From assembly GCA_017537175.1 (NCBI GenBank), contig JAFYLH010000009.1:1-49139 (forward strand): DNA of 49,139 bases, in the 5' to 3' direction. The position numbers were made by a program, and so were the translations under genes. The notes beneath the pieces are model-generated. The model worked only from the letters and a program-made list of their open reading frames with translations, was not told where the DNA came from and made no database searches. This document shows, in pieces, positions 15,887 through 24,264 of the stretch. Every line of letters starts with the position of its first letter. The stretch's first letter is position 1. This stretch comes from Clostridia bacterium (GTDB taxonomy: Bacteria > Bacillota > Clostridia > Oscillospirales > CAG-272).

Positions 15887-17256
15887 TAAAGGTCAAAGTA
15901 GAAGTCAGAAAGGATAGCATAAATTGTACCGGATCCGGCATCACCTGTTTTAATTTTTATATAATTAACATTGGAAACATCAATATTAATAACTGTAGGG
16001 GTAGTAAGTCTGTTAATATTCATTGAATAAAGCTCCTTGCCGTCGCCCTCAATAGTTAATGTACACGAGGTGTTATTACTACTGTCACTTACCGCAATTA
16101 CACCGTGAAGTCTGCTATACTTGTAGCCTAAATAGTAATCAACATATCCGTTATCATTAGACCAGCTGCCACATTCAGAAGAAATCTCAAAGGTGTTACC
16201 GAATTCGTATGTATTTCCAATGGTATCTATAGGAGTCTCACCCTCGGTGATCTGCTCATATCTGTTGCTTGTCTGATATTTAAGATCGCACAGATAAACC
16301 GGCTTTTCCTTTTCAAGAACCGTCATAAGGTCATCAAATTCATCCGACTGTACAATTTCCATTGCATTGGTAAGCATTTCTATTGCTAACAAATACTTCT
16401 TTTCGGATCTGAGGACTTCAACCTTATTTGTTATCATATCAACATAGTCTTTCTTGCAGGACTTCTGAAGATTATCAACCTCATCGTCGCTGCCGTATGC
16501 GTCTATAAAGCTGTTTACATAAGTGATAGCCTCTTCAAAATCTCCGCGGTCCTTGTACTTTTCGACCTCATCAAAAAGCTCTTTTTTGGCTAACTCGAAC
16601 TTATATTCTTCATATTCCTCTGTAATCTCTTCGAGTACCGTGCTTACCTCCTGGGTATCGTTAACATACTTCAGACATTCCTTAAGTGTAAAAATAGCAG
16701 TTTCATAATTTTCTTCCTCCGCATTCTTCTTAGCATCCTTAAGAGCCTCTTCTATATACTCTTTTTCTGCCTTATCAAAGGTCTCCCTGGCAGACTCATA
16801 GTTCTTATCCTTTTCTATTACCCCCGCAAGGCAACGCAAGGTGGTGGGATAATCCTTATTTTCGTATGCCTCCATTCCTTGAGCATACATTTCCTTAGAG
16901 GTCTTTAATTCATAGATAGTCGCAGAGGTAACTGCTAAGGGCTCGGTAAGCTCGTAAATACCAAAGGTATTGATGGTAGAAATTATACCGGTAGCCTCTT
17001 CAAAATCAATTTTTTCGGCAGCGTATTTGGTTACGATAGAATCAAGCTCTTCTCCAAGAGCCTTAACAAGCTCGTTATGCTCCTTTTCGGTAATCTCCCA
17101 TTCATTATAAAAGGATATTGCTTTTTCGTAATTATTGCTGTTCAGATATCTGACAAGCCTGTTAGACTTGCTGAAAATACATCCGGTAGCCATTGTAGTA
17201 ACCATAGCAGTTGACATAGTTAATGCTACGGCTTTTTTTACGGTTTCATTGTTCAT
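15886..17256 (-). CDS. Lipoprotein with TPR-like helices and C-terminal NPCBM-like domain
   Basis: A 456-residue exported protein: signal peptide ending MATGC (Cys26), a long helical region (about 30-320) with TPR-like units such as YLNSNNYEKAISFYNEWE, AYENKDYPTTLRCLAGVIEK, AEEENYETAIFTLKECLKYV and KKYLLAIEMLTNAMEIV, then a beta domain (about 335-456) with YLGYKYSRLHGVIAVSDSS, CTLTIEGDGKELYSMNINRL and VSNVNYIKIKT. The last domain matches the NPCBM pattern, a putative carbohydrate-binding module. GGAGAAG precedes the ATG. First gene of a two-gene operon. Confidence 0.85.
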   Translation of the reverse strand: MNNETVKKAVALTMSTAMVTTMATGCIFSKSNRLVRYLNSNNYEKAISFYNEWEITEKEHNELVKALGEELDSIVTKYAAEKIDFEEATGIISTINTFGIYELTEPLAVTSATIYELKTSKEMYAQGMEAYENKDYPTTLRCLAGVIEKDKNYESARETFDKAEKEYIEEALKDAKKNAEEENYETAIFTLKECLKYVNDTQEVSTVLEEITEEYEEYKFELAKKELFDEVEKYKDRGDFEEAITYVNSFIDAYGSDDEVDNLQKSCKKDYVDMITNKVEVLRSEKKYLLAIEMLTNAMEIVQSDEFDDLMTVLEKEKPVYLCDLKYQTSNRYEQITEGETPIDTIGNTYEFGNTFEISSECGSWSNDNGYVDYYLGYKYSRLHGVIAVSDSSNNTSCTLTIEGDGKELYSMNINRLTTPTVINIDVSNVNYIKIKTGDAGSGTIYAILSDFYFDL

Positions 17257-17314
17257 GATTCTTCTCCTTCAATCGTCAAAAAGTATTAAGATATACGCAA
17301 TTTCAACATAAATA

Positions 17315-17343
17315 ATTATATTCCCGAATTTACACTTTGTCAA
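17315..17343 (-). promoter_or_regulatory. Consensus sigma-A promoter of the TPR/NPCBM lipoprotein
   Basis: TTGACA, 17 bases, TATAAT on the minus strand: a perfect match, 59 bases before the start codon. Confidence 0.85.
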
Positions 17344-17431
17344 TGCTTTATTTAAAAATACGCAATTTAAGGAACGAAGGACAAATATGTGGTATCAACA
17401 AGCTTTTGCTTCGCAAAACAAAATTTAAGTA

Positions 17432-17466
17432 AAAGCTATCACGAAATTTAGATTCGTGATAGCTTT
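17432..17466. terminator. Terminator, shared stem copy 2
   Basis: AAAGCTATCACGAA and its complement flank a seven-base loop. It lies 9 bases past the stop of the 17475-18488 gene. Stem sequence as at 7406 and 19429. Confidence 0.8.
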
Positions 17467-17474
17467 CATTTTAT

Positions 17475-18488
17475 TTACGGAATATTAAGCCATACTACAG
17501 ACTGCTTATCATTCTGATTGATCTCTTGCGCTCTTTGCTCCATAAACTCCTTGTCACAGGCAAATCCGTCAACATAATAATACGGGGTGCCGGACTCGTC
17601 ATATTCATACAGGTCTACCGTTATCATCTGACCCTCTTTGAATATATATCTATGTACAGATCCTGTAGCCGCACCGCCCGAGCCGTACATTGTTCCGTCG
17701 GTCTTAAGATCCAATATTCCTCGGTAAGGCGCATAATAAGCCACCCAAAGACCGTATTCCCAATGGAGTATTGCGGTATCGCCGTTACCGTCATACTGTA
17801 TGAGCAGCTCCTTGATTCCGTCCGCATCCATATCTACCATAGCATATTCGCAGGGGATTCCGTGATAATTGTCTGATCCCGAAAGGGTGTATACAGTGAC
17901 ATATCTTTCGGACTCCACAAAATCCATACTGCCCTTGAGCAGCAACTCATAGTCCTTTTCATCGGGAGCAGCACCAAAGCTCTCCAGATAATCCAACTTA
18001 GTATAGCTTAATCCCTGATATGTAAGGATATCGTTTTTTAAAGTAAATTCTTCACTTTTGGTTACGCCCTTATCGGTAACTATCTCAAGCATGCCGTCCT
18101 TTACTGCATACTCAAACACAGCACGGTGGCTCATATATACAGATTCGGTATAGTCATAAGTGGTTGCAACGGTATAGCTTCCCATATACTTGCCGTCGAT
18201 CTCACTAAAGCAAAGAGTGTACCTGTTGTAATACGAATCGGGATAGGATGTGCATTCCCAAACTCCCAAAAAATCAGCTTCGGGACAAGCCTGCTCAGGC
18301 TCTGCCTCGGATACCTCATCGGTTACTTCAGCGGTACTGTCACCGCTGTTATCCGAAAAAACAATATCCTCCCAGCTCTGTGCTTCACCGCTTTCCTCTG
18401 CCGTCTTACCTCCAAGCAAACCCGAGCAGGAAGTAAGCAGAGTCGCCACCATAAGCAAAGCCAATAATACAGATAACTTCTTTTTCAT
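17475..18488 (-). CDS. Lipoprotein with EF-hand-like DxDxDG motif
   Basis: A 337-residue lipoprotein (signal peptide, lipobox LLTSC at Cys21). After an acidic linker rich in Glu/Ser, residues about 72-150 form a lipocalin-like region (FLGVWECTSYPDSYYNRYTL, GKYMGSYTVATTYDYTESVY). Later, AMVDMDADGIKELLIQYDGN carries an EF-hand/dockerin-like calcium loop next to a beta propeller-like strand, a combination also seen in the gene at 32093. GGAGG precedes the start. It lies 23 bases after the polysaccharide deacetylase gene and is followed by a terminator, so it ends that operon. Ligand unknown. Confidence 0.82.
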   Translation of the reverse strand: MKKKLSVLLALLMVATLLTSCSGLLGGKTAEESGEAQSWEDIVFSDNSGDSTAEVTDEVSEAEPEQACPEADFLGVWECTSYPDSYYNRYTLCFSEIDGKYMGSYTVATTYDYTESVYMSHRAVFEYAVKDGMLEIVTDKGVTKSEEFTLKNDILTYQGLSYTKLDYLESFGAAPDEKDYELLLKGSMDFVESERYVTVYTLSGSDNYHGIPCEYAMVDMDADGIKELLIQYDGNGDTAILHWEYGLWVAYYAPYRGILDLKTDGTMYGSGGAATGSVHRYIFKEGQMITVDLYEYDESGTPYYYVDGFACDKEFMEQRAQEINQNDKQSVVWLNIP

Positions 18489-18511
18489 TTTAACCTCCGC
18501 TAAATTTTATT

Positions 18512-19369
18512 TTATAAAACGACCGTCTCGCCGGGAGCGATCGCATAGGTCTTTTCATCTGCATAGATCCATACGGTACAAGCCGAGGGGTTGTATACCT
18601 TGGTATGGTCAAGGCTGAATTTAAGCCTTGAGTAAGCCTCGACATAATCGTATATCTCTATATTTGTTGCGTACCAGATATCATCCTTGCCGCCTAATTT
18701 TTCACAAAGAGCTTCAAGATGATCCCAGTTGCCCTTACGTTCAAATTCATTACTGTGACCGTAAATGTGGAAGAGTCGGGGCAATCCCCCCTTGCCGTCC
18801 TTGCCGTCAGCCTTGATATCAAGGAAGAGGTCCGCATATTCGTGAACATGGCGGCTGTCGTGATGAACTGTAGGCTGCCAGTCGTACCAATCATTTGGAA
18901 TCAGAAAATAATCAAAATTCTTTTCATCCGAACGTGCGTAGCAGTAGCCGAGGGCGGCAAGATAACCCTTGATATGCTCATAGTCGGTACCGACGGTAAA
19001 ATCGTTTATTCCCGAGCAGGGGTAGGCAAAGCCGCGGGATATGATGCCCAGTCTTTCCTCGATGACCTTTCTTGACTCATAAGCCTCGGAAAGTCCGAGA
19101 GTAACGTTCTGCAATCCGTTTGCGGTATGGGTCACACCGTGAACAGCCACCTCGTGACCTCGGTCGATTAGAGACTTTATCTGATCGGGGGTCATATACT
19201 CCTCGCCCCAGTCCTTTGTGACAGATTCGCTTATTATATTAAAGGTGCATTTTATCCCGTGGCGGTCTATTATATCGGCTAAACGAAGATCGTATATGTA
19301 GCCGTCGTCATAGCTTATGGTAAAAGCCTTGGGCTTGCCGCCGGGGAAACGAAGATAAACGTATTTCAT
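18512..19369 (-). CDS. Polysaccharide deacetylase (CE4/NodB family)
   Basis: A 285-residue protein with the NodB homology region: FTISYDDGYIYDLRLADIID near the N-terminus (Asp21/Asp22 as catalytic base and metal ligand), the H-x3-H pair His77/His81 in HEVAVHGVTHT, and RGFAYPCSGIND. It lacks a clear signal peptide, so it may act in the cytoplasm or be released by another route. Family members remove N- or O-acetyl groups from sugars. A consensus promoter lies directly upstream, and the lipoprotein gene at 17475 follows in the same operon. Confidence 0.87.
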   Translation of the reverse strand: MKYVYLRFPGGKPKAFTISYDDGYIYDLRLADIIDRHGIKCTFNIISESVTKDWGEEYMTPDQIKSLIDRGHEVAVHGVTHTANGLQNVTLGLSEAYESRKVIEERLGIISRGFAYPCSGINDFTVGTDYEHIKGYLAALGYCYARSDEKNFDYFLIPNDWYDWQPTVHHDSRHVHEYADLFLDIKADGKDGKGGLPRLFHIYGHSNEFERKGNWDHLEALCEKLGGKDDIWYATNIEIYDYVEAYSRLKFSLDHTKVYNPSACTVWIYADEKTYAIAPGETVVL

Positions 19370-19397
19370 ACTCTGCTCCTGTATTTTGGTTAATTAA

Positions 19398-19426
19398 ATA
19401 GTAGCATATACCGTCAAAATTGTCAA
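19398..19426 (-). promoter_or_regulatory. Sigma-A promoter of the deacetylase operon
   Basis: TTGACA, 17 bases, TACTAT on the minus strand, 29 bases before the deacetylase start. Confidence 0.8.
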
Positions 19427-19428
19427 AT

Positions 19429-19463
19429 AAAAAGCTATCACGAAATTTTCGTGATAGCTTTTT
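19429..19463. terminator. Terminator, shared stem copy 3
   Basis: AAAAAGCTATCACGAAA meets its complement almost without a loop, with T-runs on both strands. It ends the barstar gene on the minus strand. Third copy of the stem found at 7406 and 17432. Confidence 0.85.
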
Positions 19464-19472
19464 GTTATATAA

Positions 19473-19748
19473 CTACGAAATTATCTCAAAGGTCATATTG
19501 GGTGTAAGCTCATGAACACGATCAAAGATCTCTATCATCCCGTCTATCCAATTACGGTAGTCACCGGGCAAAGTATTCAAGCCAATAACACGTGTATGTA
19601 TATCCTCGTCGTCATAATAAGCAAGACAATCCCACAAGGCAGAAAGATTATTCCCGAAATAATCGGGAAAATCATAGGCTTCCTTTATAATCTGCCAAAA
19701 TGTCATCCAATGAGAGCAGTTTGTAAAATCAAGAGTAATGGTTTGCAT
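19473..19748 (-). CDS. Barstar family protein (orphan)
   Basis: A 91-residue protein with the barstar signature FPDYFGNNLSALWDCL at residues 27-42, preceded by a beta strand (TITLDFTNC) and followed by an acidic loop AYYDDEDIH and a helical/strand pair ending in TFEIIS. Barstar proteins bind and block barnase-type ribonucleases or related toxins through the acidic face. No barnase-like or polymorphic toxin gene lies in this window. A strong promoter (19778-19806) and GGAG ribosome site precede it. Confidence 0.9.
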   Translation of the reverse strand: MQTITLDFTNCSHWMTFWQIIKEAYDFPDYFGNNLSALWDCLAYYDDEDIHTRVIGLNTLPGDYRNWIDGMIEIFDRVHELTPNMTFEIIS

Positions 19749-19777
19749 TGTTTTCTCCGGTATATGTTTATATAGTA

Positions 19778-19806
19778 ATTATAATTAAACCGATCATAGA
19801 AGTCAA
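19778..19806 (-). promoter_or_regulatory. Sigma-A promoter of the barstar gene
   Basis: TTGACT, 17 bases, TATAAT on the minus strand, 29 bases from the ATG. Confidence 0.82.
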
Positions 19807-19860
19807 GAAATCCATTGGCTTTCTTTTGTTTTTTGTCAATCACAGAGCCGTTACCCTGAT

Positions 19861-20958
19861 TTACTCCAAATACTTAGTAATTCTTTCAACAGCTGCTCTG
19901 TATCGGTCAGTATCGGATATAGACTTGAATATCTCACATTCTCCAAGGGGATTTATAAGTGTCATATCCACCGATTGTTTCATACCAGCCCCAAAACGAA
20001 ACTTGTCAAATTCTATTAATCCAATAAGAGGTGTATTGTATTTAATTACTGCATCTTCGGGTAATTCTGCTATTTTAACAAGTAAATCTACGGCTTCTTC
20101 AATAGCAATATAACATTCCTCTACCTCTCCTAATCTCAGATGTGCAGATGCTAACTGAAATTTGAACATCGATCTTAAACTAATCCAAGCATCAATGTCT
20201 GTTGAAGGATCACGAAAAATATCGATTATTTTAAGGATTGTAATTCTTGATAATTTATAATATTCACTATCGTTAAGATAATATTCATCATCGTTAAGCT
20301 TTTGAAAACCAGATGCAAAAAGTTTTGATAATAGAAAGCAAAGATTCTTTTGAGCTTCCACATTGAATTTATCAATGTCTTTTCTATATCTATAACGCGA
20401 AAGAAGTGCATCGGTACGGGTTATTATTTCACTTCCCATCTGTTCACTCCAACGCATAGCAGCTTCTTCATCTAATTCTATTGCAGTCATTATATTACGT
20501 GTGTCATACTTTATCCAAAAGTCTGCATCGCTTGAACAAATAAATTCTGCAAACTCACGCAATTCACTTATGTTCTTTGTCGATTCTTCAAAACCAAGTT
20601 TATAATATTGTCTAAGAATCTGATGTTTAATTCGAGGTTCGTAGGGTAAATCAGCCATAACTTTTCGCATCTCAAAAATTTTATCCTTTATATCCATTCC
20701 GTTATCCTGATCACCAAGTTTATAAACTTTGTTAATCTTAGTTTCCACTGATTCATTGTCACATCCCAAAAGCACATCAGTAGAAACACCGAAAAAAGCG
20801 GCTATCTCGGGTATAAGCTCGATATCTGGATATGTAGCACCATTTTCCCATCGACAAACAGATTGACAAGTTGTACCAAATTCAGCTGCTAACTCCGCTT
20901 GCGTTATATTCTTTTCCTTACGTAATCTTTTAATATTTTCTGAAATAGCAATTTTCAT
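19861..20958 (-). CDS. Large XRE-family regulator with helical sensor domain
   Basis: A 365-residue protein. Residues 5-60 are a clear HTH (IKRLRKEKNITQAELAAEFG, TTCQSVCRWENGATYPDIEL, AAFFGVSTDVLLG). The remainder is all-helical with TPR-like pairs such as LASAHLRLGEVEECYIAIEE, which suggests a peptide- or protein-sensing domain like those of RRNPP regulators; that is inference. Its promoter faces away from the promoter of the AAA-ATPase/TOPRIM pair, with 253 bases between the two coding regions. It may regulate that pair. Codon use is AT-rich like its divergent neighbours. Confidence 0.87.
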   Translation of the reverse strand: MKIAISENIKRLRKEKNITQAELAAEFGTTCQSVCRWENGATYPDIELIPEIAAFFGVSTDVLLGCDNESVETKINKVYKLGDQDNGMDIKDKIFEMRKVMADLPYEPRIKHQILRQYYKLGFEESTKNISELREFAEFICSSDADFWIKYDTRNIMTAIELDEEAAMRWSEQMGSEIITRTDALLSRYRYRKDIDKFNVEAQKNLCFLLSKLFASGFQKLNDDEYYLNDSEYYKLSRITILKIIDIFRDPSTDIDAWISLRSMFKFQLASAHLRLGEVEECYIAIEEAVDLLVKIAELPEDAVIKYNTPLIGLIEFDKFRFGAGMKQSVDMTLINPLGECEIFKSISDTDRYRAAVERITKYLE

Positions 20959-20995
20959 ATTTTTCTCCTTGAATATAATTCGGATCCGTGTCTAT

Positions 20996-21024
20996 ATTAT
21001 CAATTATTTTATAAGAAAAATCAA
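20996..21024 (-). promoter_or_regulatory. Promoter of the large XRE regulator
   Basis: TTGATT, 17 bases, GATAAT on the minus strand, about 38 bases before the start codon. Confidence 0.6.
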
Positions 21025-21114
21025 TAATTTATATTGGAAATTGAATTACAGTAAATGTGATTTTTGTACTTAATATGTAACTCATTGCTTTGTGATTTTA
21101 CTTGCACAAAACGC

Positions 21115-21131
21115 GTGTAAATTTTTTACAC
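21115..21131. promoter_or_regulatory. Candidate operator, perfect inverted repeat
   Basis: GTGTAAA, three T, TTTACAC: a 17-base perfect inverted repeat about 27 bases upstream of the -35 of the ATPase/TOPRIM promoter, in the divergent intergenic region. It could bind the adjacent XRE regulator; inference. Confidence 0.4.
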
Positions 21132-21157
21132 CCAAAACAAAATTAAATGTAAAACTA

Positions 21158-21186
21158 TTGCATTAAAGAGGTGTTTATGATATACT
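21158..21186 (+). promoter_or_regulatory. Promoter of the ATPase/TOPRIM pair
   Basis: TTGCAT, 17 bases, TATACT, followed by an AAAGGAG ribosome site and the ATG at 21212. Confidence 0.75.
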
Positions 21187-21211
21187 CTATTATTGAAAGG
21201 AGATGTTAATT

Positions 21212-22345
21212 ATGTTAAAGAGTATTGAAATTAATAATTTTAAGTCGTTTAAAAACAAAACTAAGATAGATTTAGAAAAAACAAACTATCAGATGTTATC
21301 ATCTACAAATGTAACTAACCACTTGTTAAAGGGTATTATGTTTGTAGGTGCAAATGCTTCCGGAAAATCCAACTCCATATTGACAGTTAAATTTTTATTA
21401 GATTGTTTGTTTGGTAAACAACATATGAATATGTTGTCGTATGTATGTATGTTTTCAAACGAACCAACTATGGAATTAAAATATACTTTTGAAATAGATA
21501 ATGAAGAAATTCAATATTGTATAAGTTTTCAAAGAATCAACAATATGATTTCCGAAAAGTTGATTTTATCCGGTAATACAATTTTGAATAGAGAAGGAAA
21601 GTATGCCCAGGTAGAAATCAAAGATAAATCACAACATGAAGATGTTCCGGATAATGTTTTATTTTTAAGAGATGTGTATTTCAGCACAAAATTCCGTGGA
21701 AATGAAATATTGCAAAAGTGGTTTGATTTCTTAAGCAATTCCATATATCTTGATTTATATCGAAAAACATTGTTACCCTATAGAGATATAGATTTGTCTG
21801 TTAAAAACTATATGGAAAATGGCGGGGAACAAAAAATAAATGATTTCTTTGATAAGTATAATTTTGAGCAATGTATAGAATATGATAAAGACTCCGCCGG
21901 TCCTACAGTATCGGTTCATGCGGATGAAAAAATGATATATTTTAAAAGAAAAGGTATCGAAGACCCCATTCCCTATTCTTATGAATCCACCGGAAATAGA
22001 AATCTGATACATTTACTTCCCTCATTTTTCTCTTGTATTGAAAATAGTGGATTATTATTACTGGATGAATTTTCAAGTGGTTTTCATAATGATCTTGAAG
22101 AATTGTTAATTAGATATTTTATGCAAAATGCTACTAATTCACAAATGTTATTCGTTTCTCATTCCACAAATCTATTATCCAATAGCTTATTAAGACCAGA
22201 TCAAATATATTCTGTCGATTTTGATAATAACGGCAGTCACCTCAAACGGTTCTCAAGTGAAAAGCCTAGAGAAGCTCAAAATCTAGAAAAAATGTATTTG
22301 AGTGGAATTTTTAATGGAGTGCCAAGATATGAGAATAACGCTTAA
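21212..22345 (+). CDS. AAA ATPase of the RloA/OLD/AriA type
   Basis: A 377-residue ABC/SMC-like ATPase: it begins LKSIEINNFKSFKNKTKIDL, with Walker A GANASGKSN at residues 46-54, a signature-like YSYESTGNRNLIHLL (about 256-270), Walker B LLLLDEFSSGF (281-291) and H-loop FVSHSTNLLS (314-323). This is the AAA_15/AAA_21 layout used in two-gene defence modules in which an ATPase senses infection and controls a nuclease. The start at 21212 is preferred because AAAGGAG lies five bases before; an ATG nine bases earlier overlaps the ribosome site. The base composition is visibly AT-rich compared with the flanks, which suggests transfer. Confidence 0.88.
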   Translation: MLKSIEINNFKSFKNKTKIDLEKTNYQMLSSTNVTNHLLKGIMFVGANASGKSNSILTVKFLLDCLFGKQHMNMLSYVCMFSNEPTMELKYTFEIDNEEIQYCISFQRINNMISEKLILSGNTILNREGKYAQVEIKDKSQHEDVPDNVLFLRDVYFSTKFRGNEILQKWFDFLSNSIYLDLYRKTLLPYRDIDLSVKNYMENGGEQKINDFFDKYNFEQCIEYDKDSAGPTVSVHADEKMIYFKRKGIEDPIPYSYESTGNRNLIHLLPSFFSCIENSGLLLLDEFSSGFHNDLEELLIRYFMQNATNSQMLFVSHSTNLLSNSLLRPDQIYSVDFDNNGSHLKRFSSEKPREAQNLEKMYLSGIFNGVPRYENNA

Positions 22346-23096
22346 TAAGGATAAAAACATTGGTAAAGTTCTTTATATTGTTGAAGGATCGAAAACAGAA
22401 AAGTTCTTATTGTGGAAAATTTTTGCTAACATATTTGATTATCAAGTTGAAGCAATAACCCGAAGTCATCCTTATCAAATATTTAATAGAAAAGATAATC
22501 CCTATTCTAAAGTCTTTGTAATTAATGCTGCTGAAAGTAATATTAAAAACATAGAAAAGGACGATGAATTTTTAAATAATCTTTTCATTGAACTAATAGA
22601 AAACTATGATTTCGATATTGATAATGCAGCAATATATTATTTATTTGATAGAGATGCTGAGTCTAATACAGATCCTATTTTTATTAAGAATCTATTAAAC
22701 ACCCTAACAAATTCACGTGAAAATGAAGAAAATTATCGGCAAGGCATCTTACTTTTGAGCTATCCTTCTATCGAAAGTTTCACATTAAGTTGCTTTAAGA
22801 AAGATTGTTTTTCTCTTAAAGTCAACTTAGGAAGTGAACTAAAGCGTTATTTGAATATTAATAACTTTAATCAATCAAATATTAATGAATCGCAACTGCA
22901 AGTAGCTGTTGATAATTTAGTTGATTCTCTCATGTTAATTAATAATGGGAATTTTGATATAGATAACTTCAAGGAATTAAATGTTAAGATTTTCGATTTA
23001 GAAGAAAGTACCTATTCTCAAGAATCTATGTTTAATTGTTTGAGTTTACTGGCATTTTCGCTTATTGATTTGGGATTAGTTGAAATTGAATCCTAA
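22329..23096 (+). CDS. TOPRIM/RloB-like effector paired with the ATPase
   Basis: A 255-residue protein overlapping the ATPase gene by 17 bases. Residues 12-24 (GKVLYIVEGSKTE) match the RloB/DUF4435 opening, with Glu19 as the TOPRIM glutamate. IYYLFDRDAES (about 102-112) supplies the DxD pair, and SYPSIESFTLSCF (about 145-157) stands at the place of the 'NPxxExW' element of RloB proteins. Such proteins are predicted or proven nucleases released by a partner ATPase (for example AriB with AriA in PARIS). Which family applies cannot be decided by eye. The composition is AT-rich like the partner. Confidence 0.78.
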   Translation: MRITLNKDKNIGKVLYIVEGSKTEKFLLWKIFANIFDYQVEAITRSHPYQIFNRKDNPYSKVFVINAAESNIKNIEKDDEFLNNLFIELIENYDFDIDNAAIYYLFDRDAESNTDPIFIKNLLNTLTNSRENEENYRQGILLLSYPSIESFTLSCFKKDCFSLKVNLGSELKRYLNINNFNQSNINESQLQVAVDNLVDSLMLINNGNFDIDNFKELNVKIFDLEESTYSQESMFNCLSLLAFSLIDLGLVEIES

Positions 23097-23151
23097 ATCA
23101 AGGTATGTTCTCTGATCGGGCTTCCGATTAGTAATATGGCAAACAAAAAAG

Positions 23152-23200
23152 ATTGGACACATCATAAGGAAAACTCCAAAATGATGTGTCCAATTCATTT
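23152..23200. terminator. Terminator between defence pair and GGGtGRT operon
   Basis: ATTGGACACATCAT and its exact complement (14 bases each) around a 15-base loop, with a T-run on the plus strand and A-run/T-run symmetry on the minus. It lies between convergent genes and can serve both. Confidence 0.85.
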
Positions 23201-23238
23201 TTTACAGATTATTCAGTAACAAGAAGCGACAAAGTGGC

Positions 23239-24246
23239 TTACTTGTTGGACTCTTCGATAGCAACTGCAACAGCAACAGTCATACCAACCATGGGGTTGT
23301 TACCTGCACCGATAAGACCCATCATCTCTACGTGAGCGGGAACGGAGGAGGAACCTGCGAACTGTGCGTCACCGTGCATACGACCCATAGTGTCGGTCAT
23401 ACCGTAGGAAGCAGGACCAGCAGCCATGTTGTCGGGATGGAGTGTACGGCCTGTACCGCCGCCGGAAGCAACGGAGAAGTACTTCTTACCGTTCTCGATA
23501 GCCCACTTCTTGTAGGTACCTGCAACGGGGTGCTGGAATCTTGTGGGGTTGGTGGAGTTACCGGTGATGGAAACGTCAACCTTCTCAAGTCTCATGATAG
23601 CAACGCCCTCAAGAACGTCGTTAGCACCGTAGCACTTAACCTTAGCTCTCTCACCGTCGGAGTAAGCAGTCTCGTTAACTACCTTGATCTCGCCGGTGTA
23701 GAAGTCGAAGTCGGTCTCTACATATGTGAAACCGTTGATACGGGAAATGATATAAGCAGCGTCCTTGCCGAGACCGTTAAGGATAACACGCAGCGGAGTC
23801 TTTCTTACCTTGTTAGCGGTTCTTGCGATACCGATAGCGCCCTCTGCAGCTGCAAAGGACTCGTGACCTGCGAGGAAGCAGAAGCAGTCTGTCTCTTCGC
23901 GGAGAAGCATTGCAGCGAGGTTACCGTGGCCAAGACCAACAGCTCTCTGCTCTGCAACGGAACCGGGGATACAGAATGCCTGAAGACCGATACCGATATC
24001 AGCAGCAGCCTCTGCAGCAGTCTTGGTGCCCTTCTTGATTGCTACTGCAGCACCGAGAGTGTATGCCCAGCTTGCATTCTCGAAAGCGATGGGCTGTACG
24101 CCCTTAACGATTGCATCAACGTCGATGCCGCGCTCAAGACATATTGCGCGTGCGTCCTCAAGATCCTTGATGCCGTACTCAGCCATGCACTTTTCGATGC
24201 CGGCCATTCTTCTTTCTTTTCCTTCAAATACTACGTTGTTAGACAT
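23239..24246 (-). CDS. GGGtGRT protein
   Basis: A 335-residue protein carrying the name-giving motif GGGTGRT (residues 262-268) within a very conserved glycine-rich stretch, HPDNMAAGPASYGMTDTMGR followed by MHGDAQFAGSSSVPAH. Family members form a short, highly conserved clostridial/archaeal group of unknown function, usually next to an IscU-like gene, as here. Codon choice is strongly biased (few synonymous codons, many C-ending), which points to high expression. It lies 18 bases after the IscU-like gene in one operon. A co-purifying Fe-S partner or redox role is plausible but unproven. Confidence 0.92.
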   Translation of the reverse strand: MSNNVVFEGKERRMAGIEKCMAEYGIKDLEDARAICLERGIDVDAIVKGVQPIAFENASWAYTLGAAVAIKKGTKTAAEAAADIGIGLQAFCIPGSVAEQRAVGLGHGNLAAMLLREETDCFCFLAGHESFAAAEGAIGIARTANKVRKTPLRVILNGLGKDAAYIISRINGFTYVETDFDFYTGEIKVVNETAYSDGERAKVKCYGANDVLEGVAIMRLEKVDVSITGNSTNPTRFQHPVAGTYKKWAIENGKKYFSVASGGGTGRTLHPDNMAAGPASYGMTDTMGRMHGDAQFAGSSSVPAHVEMMGLIGAGNNPMVGMTVAVAVAIEESNK

Positions 24247-24264
24247 TAGTTTGCTCCCCCTTTC

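Noticed and set aside
23332..24249. A 305-residue open frame opposite the GGGtGRT gene
   Set aside because: The frame is open because the real gene uses few codons; the translation is rich in Ser, Cys and Thr and has no family pattern.
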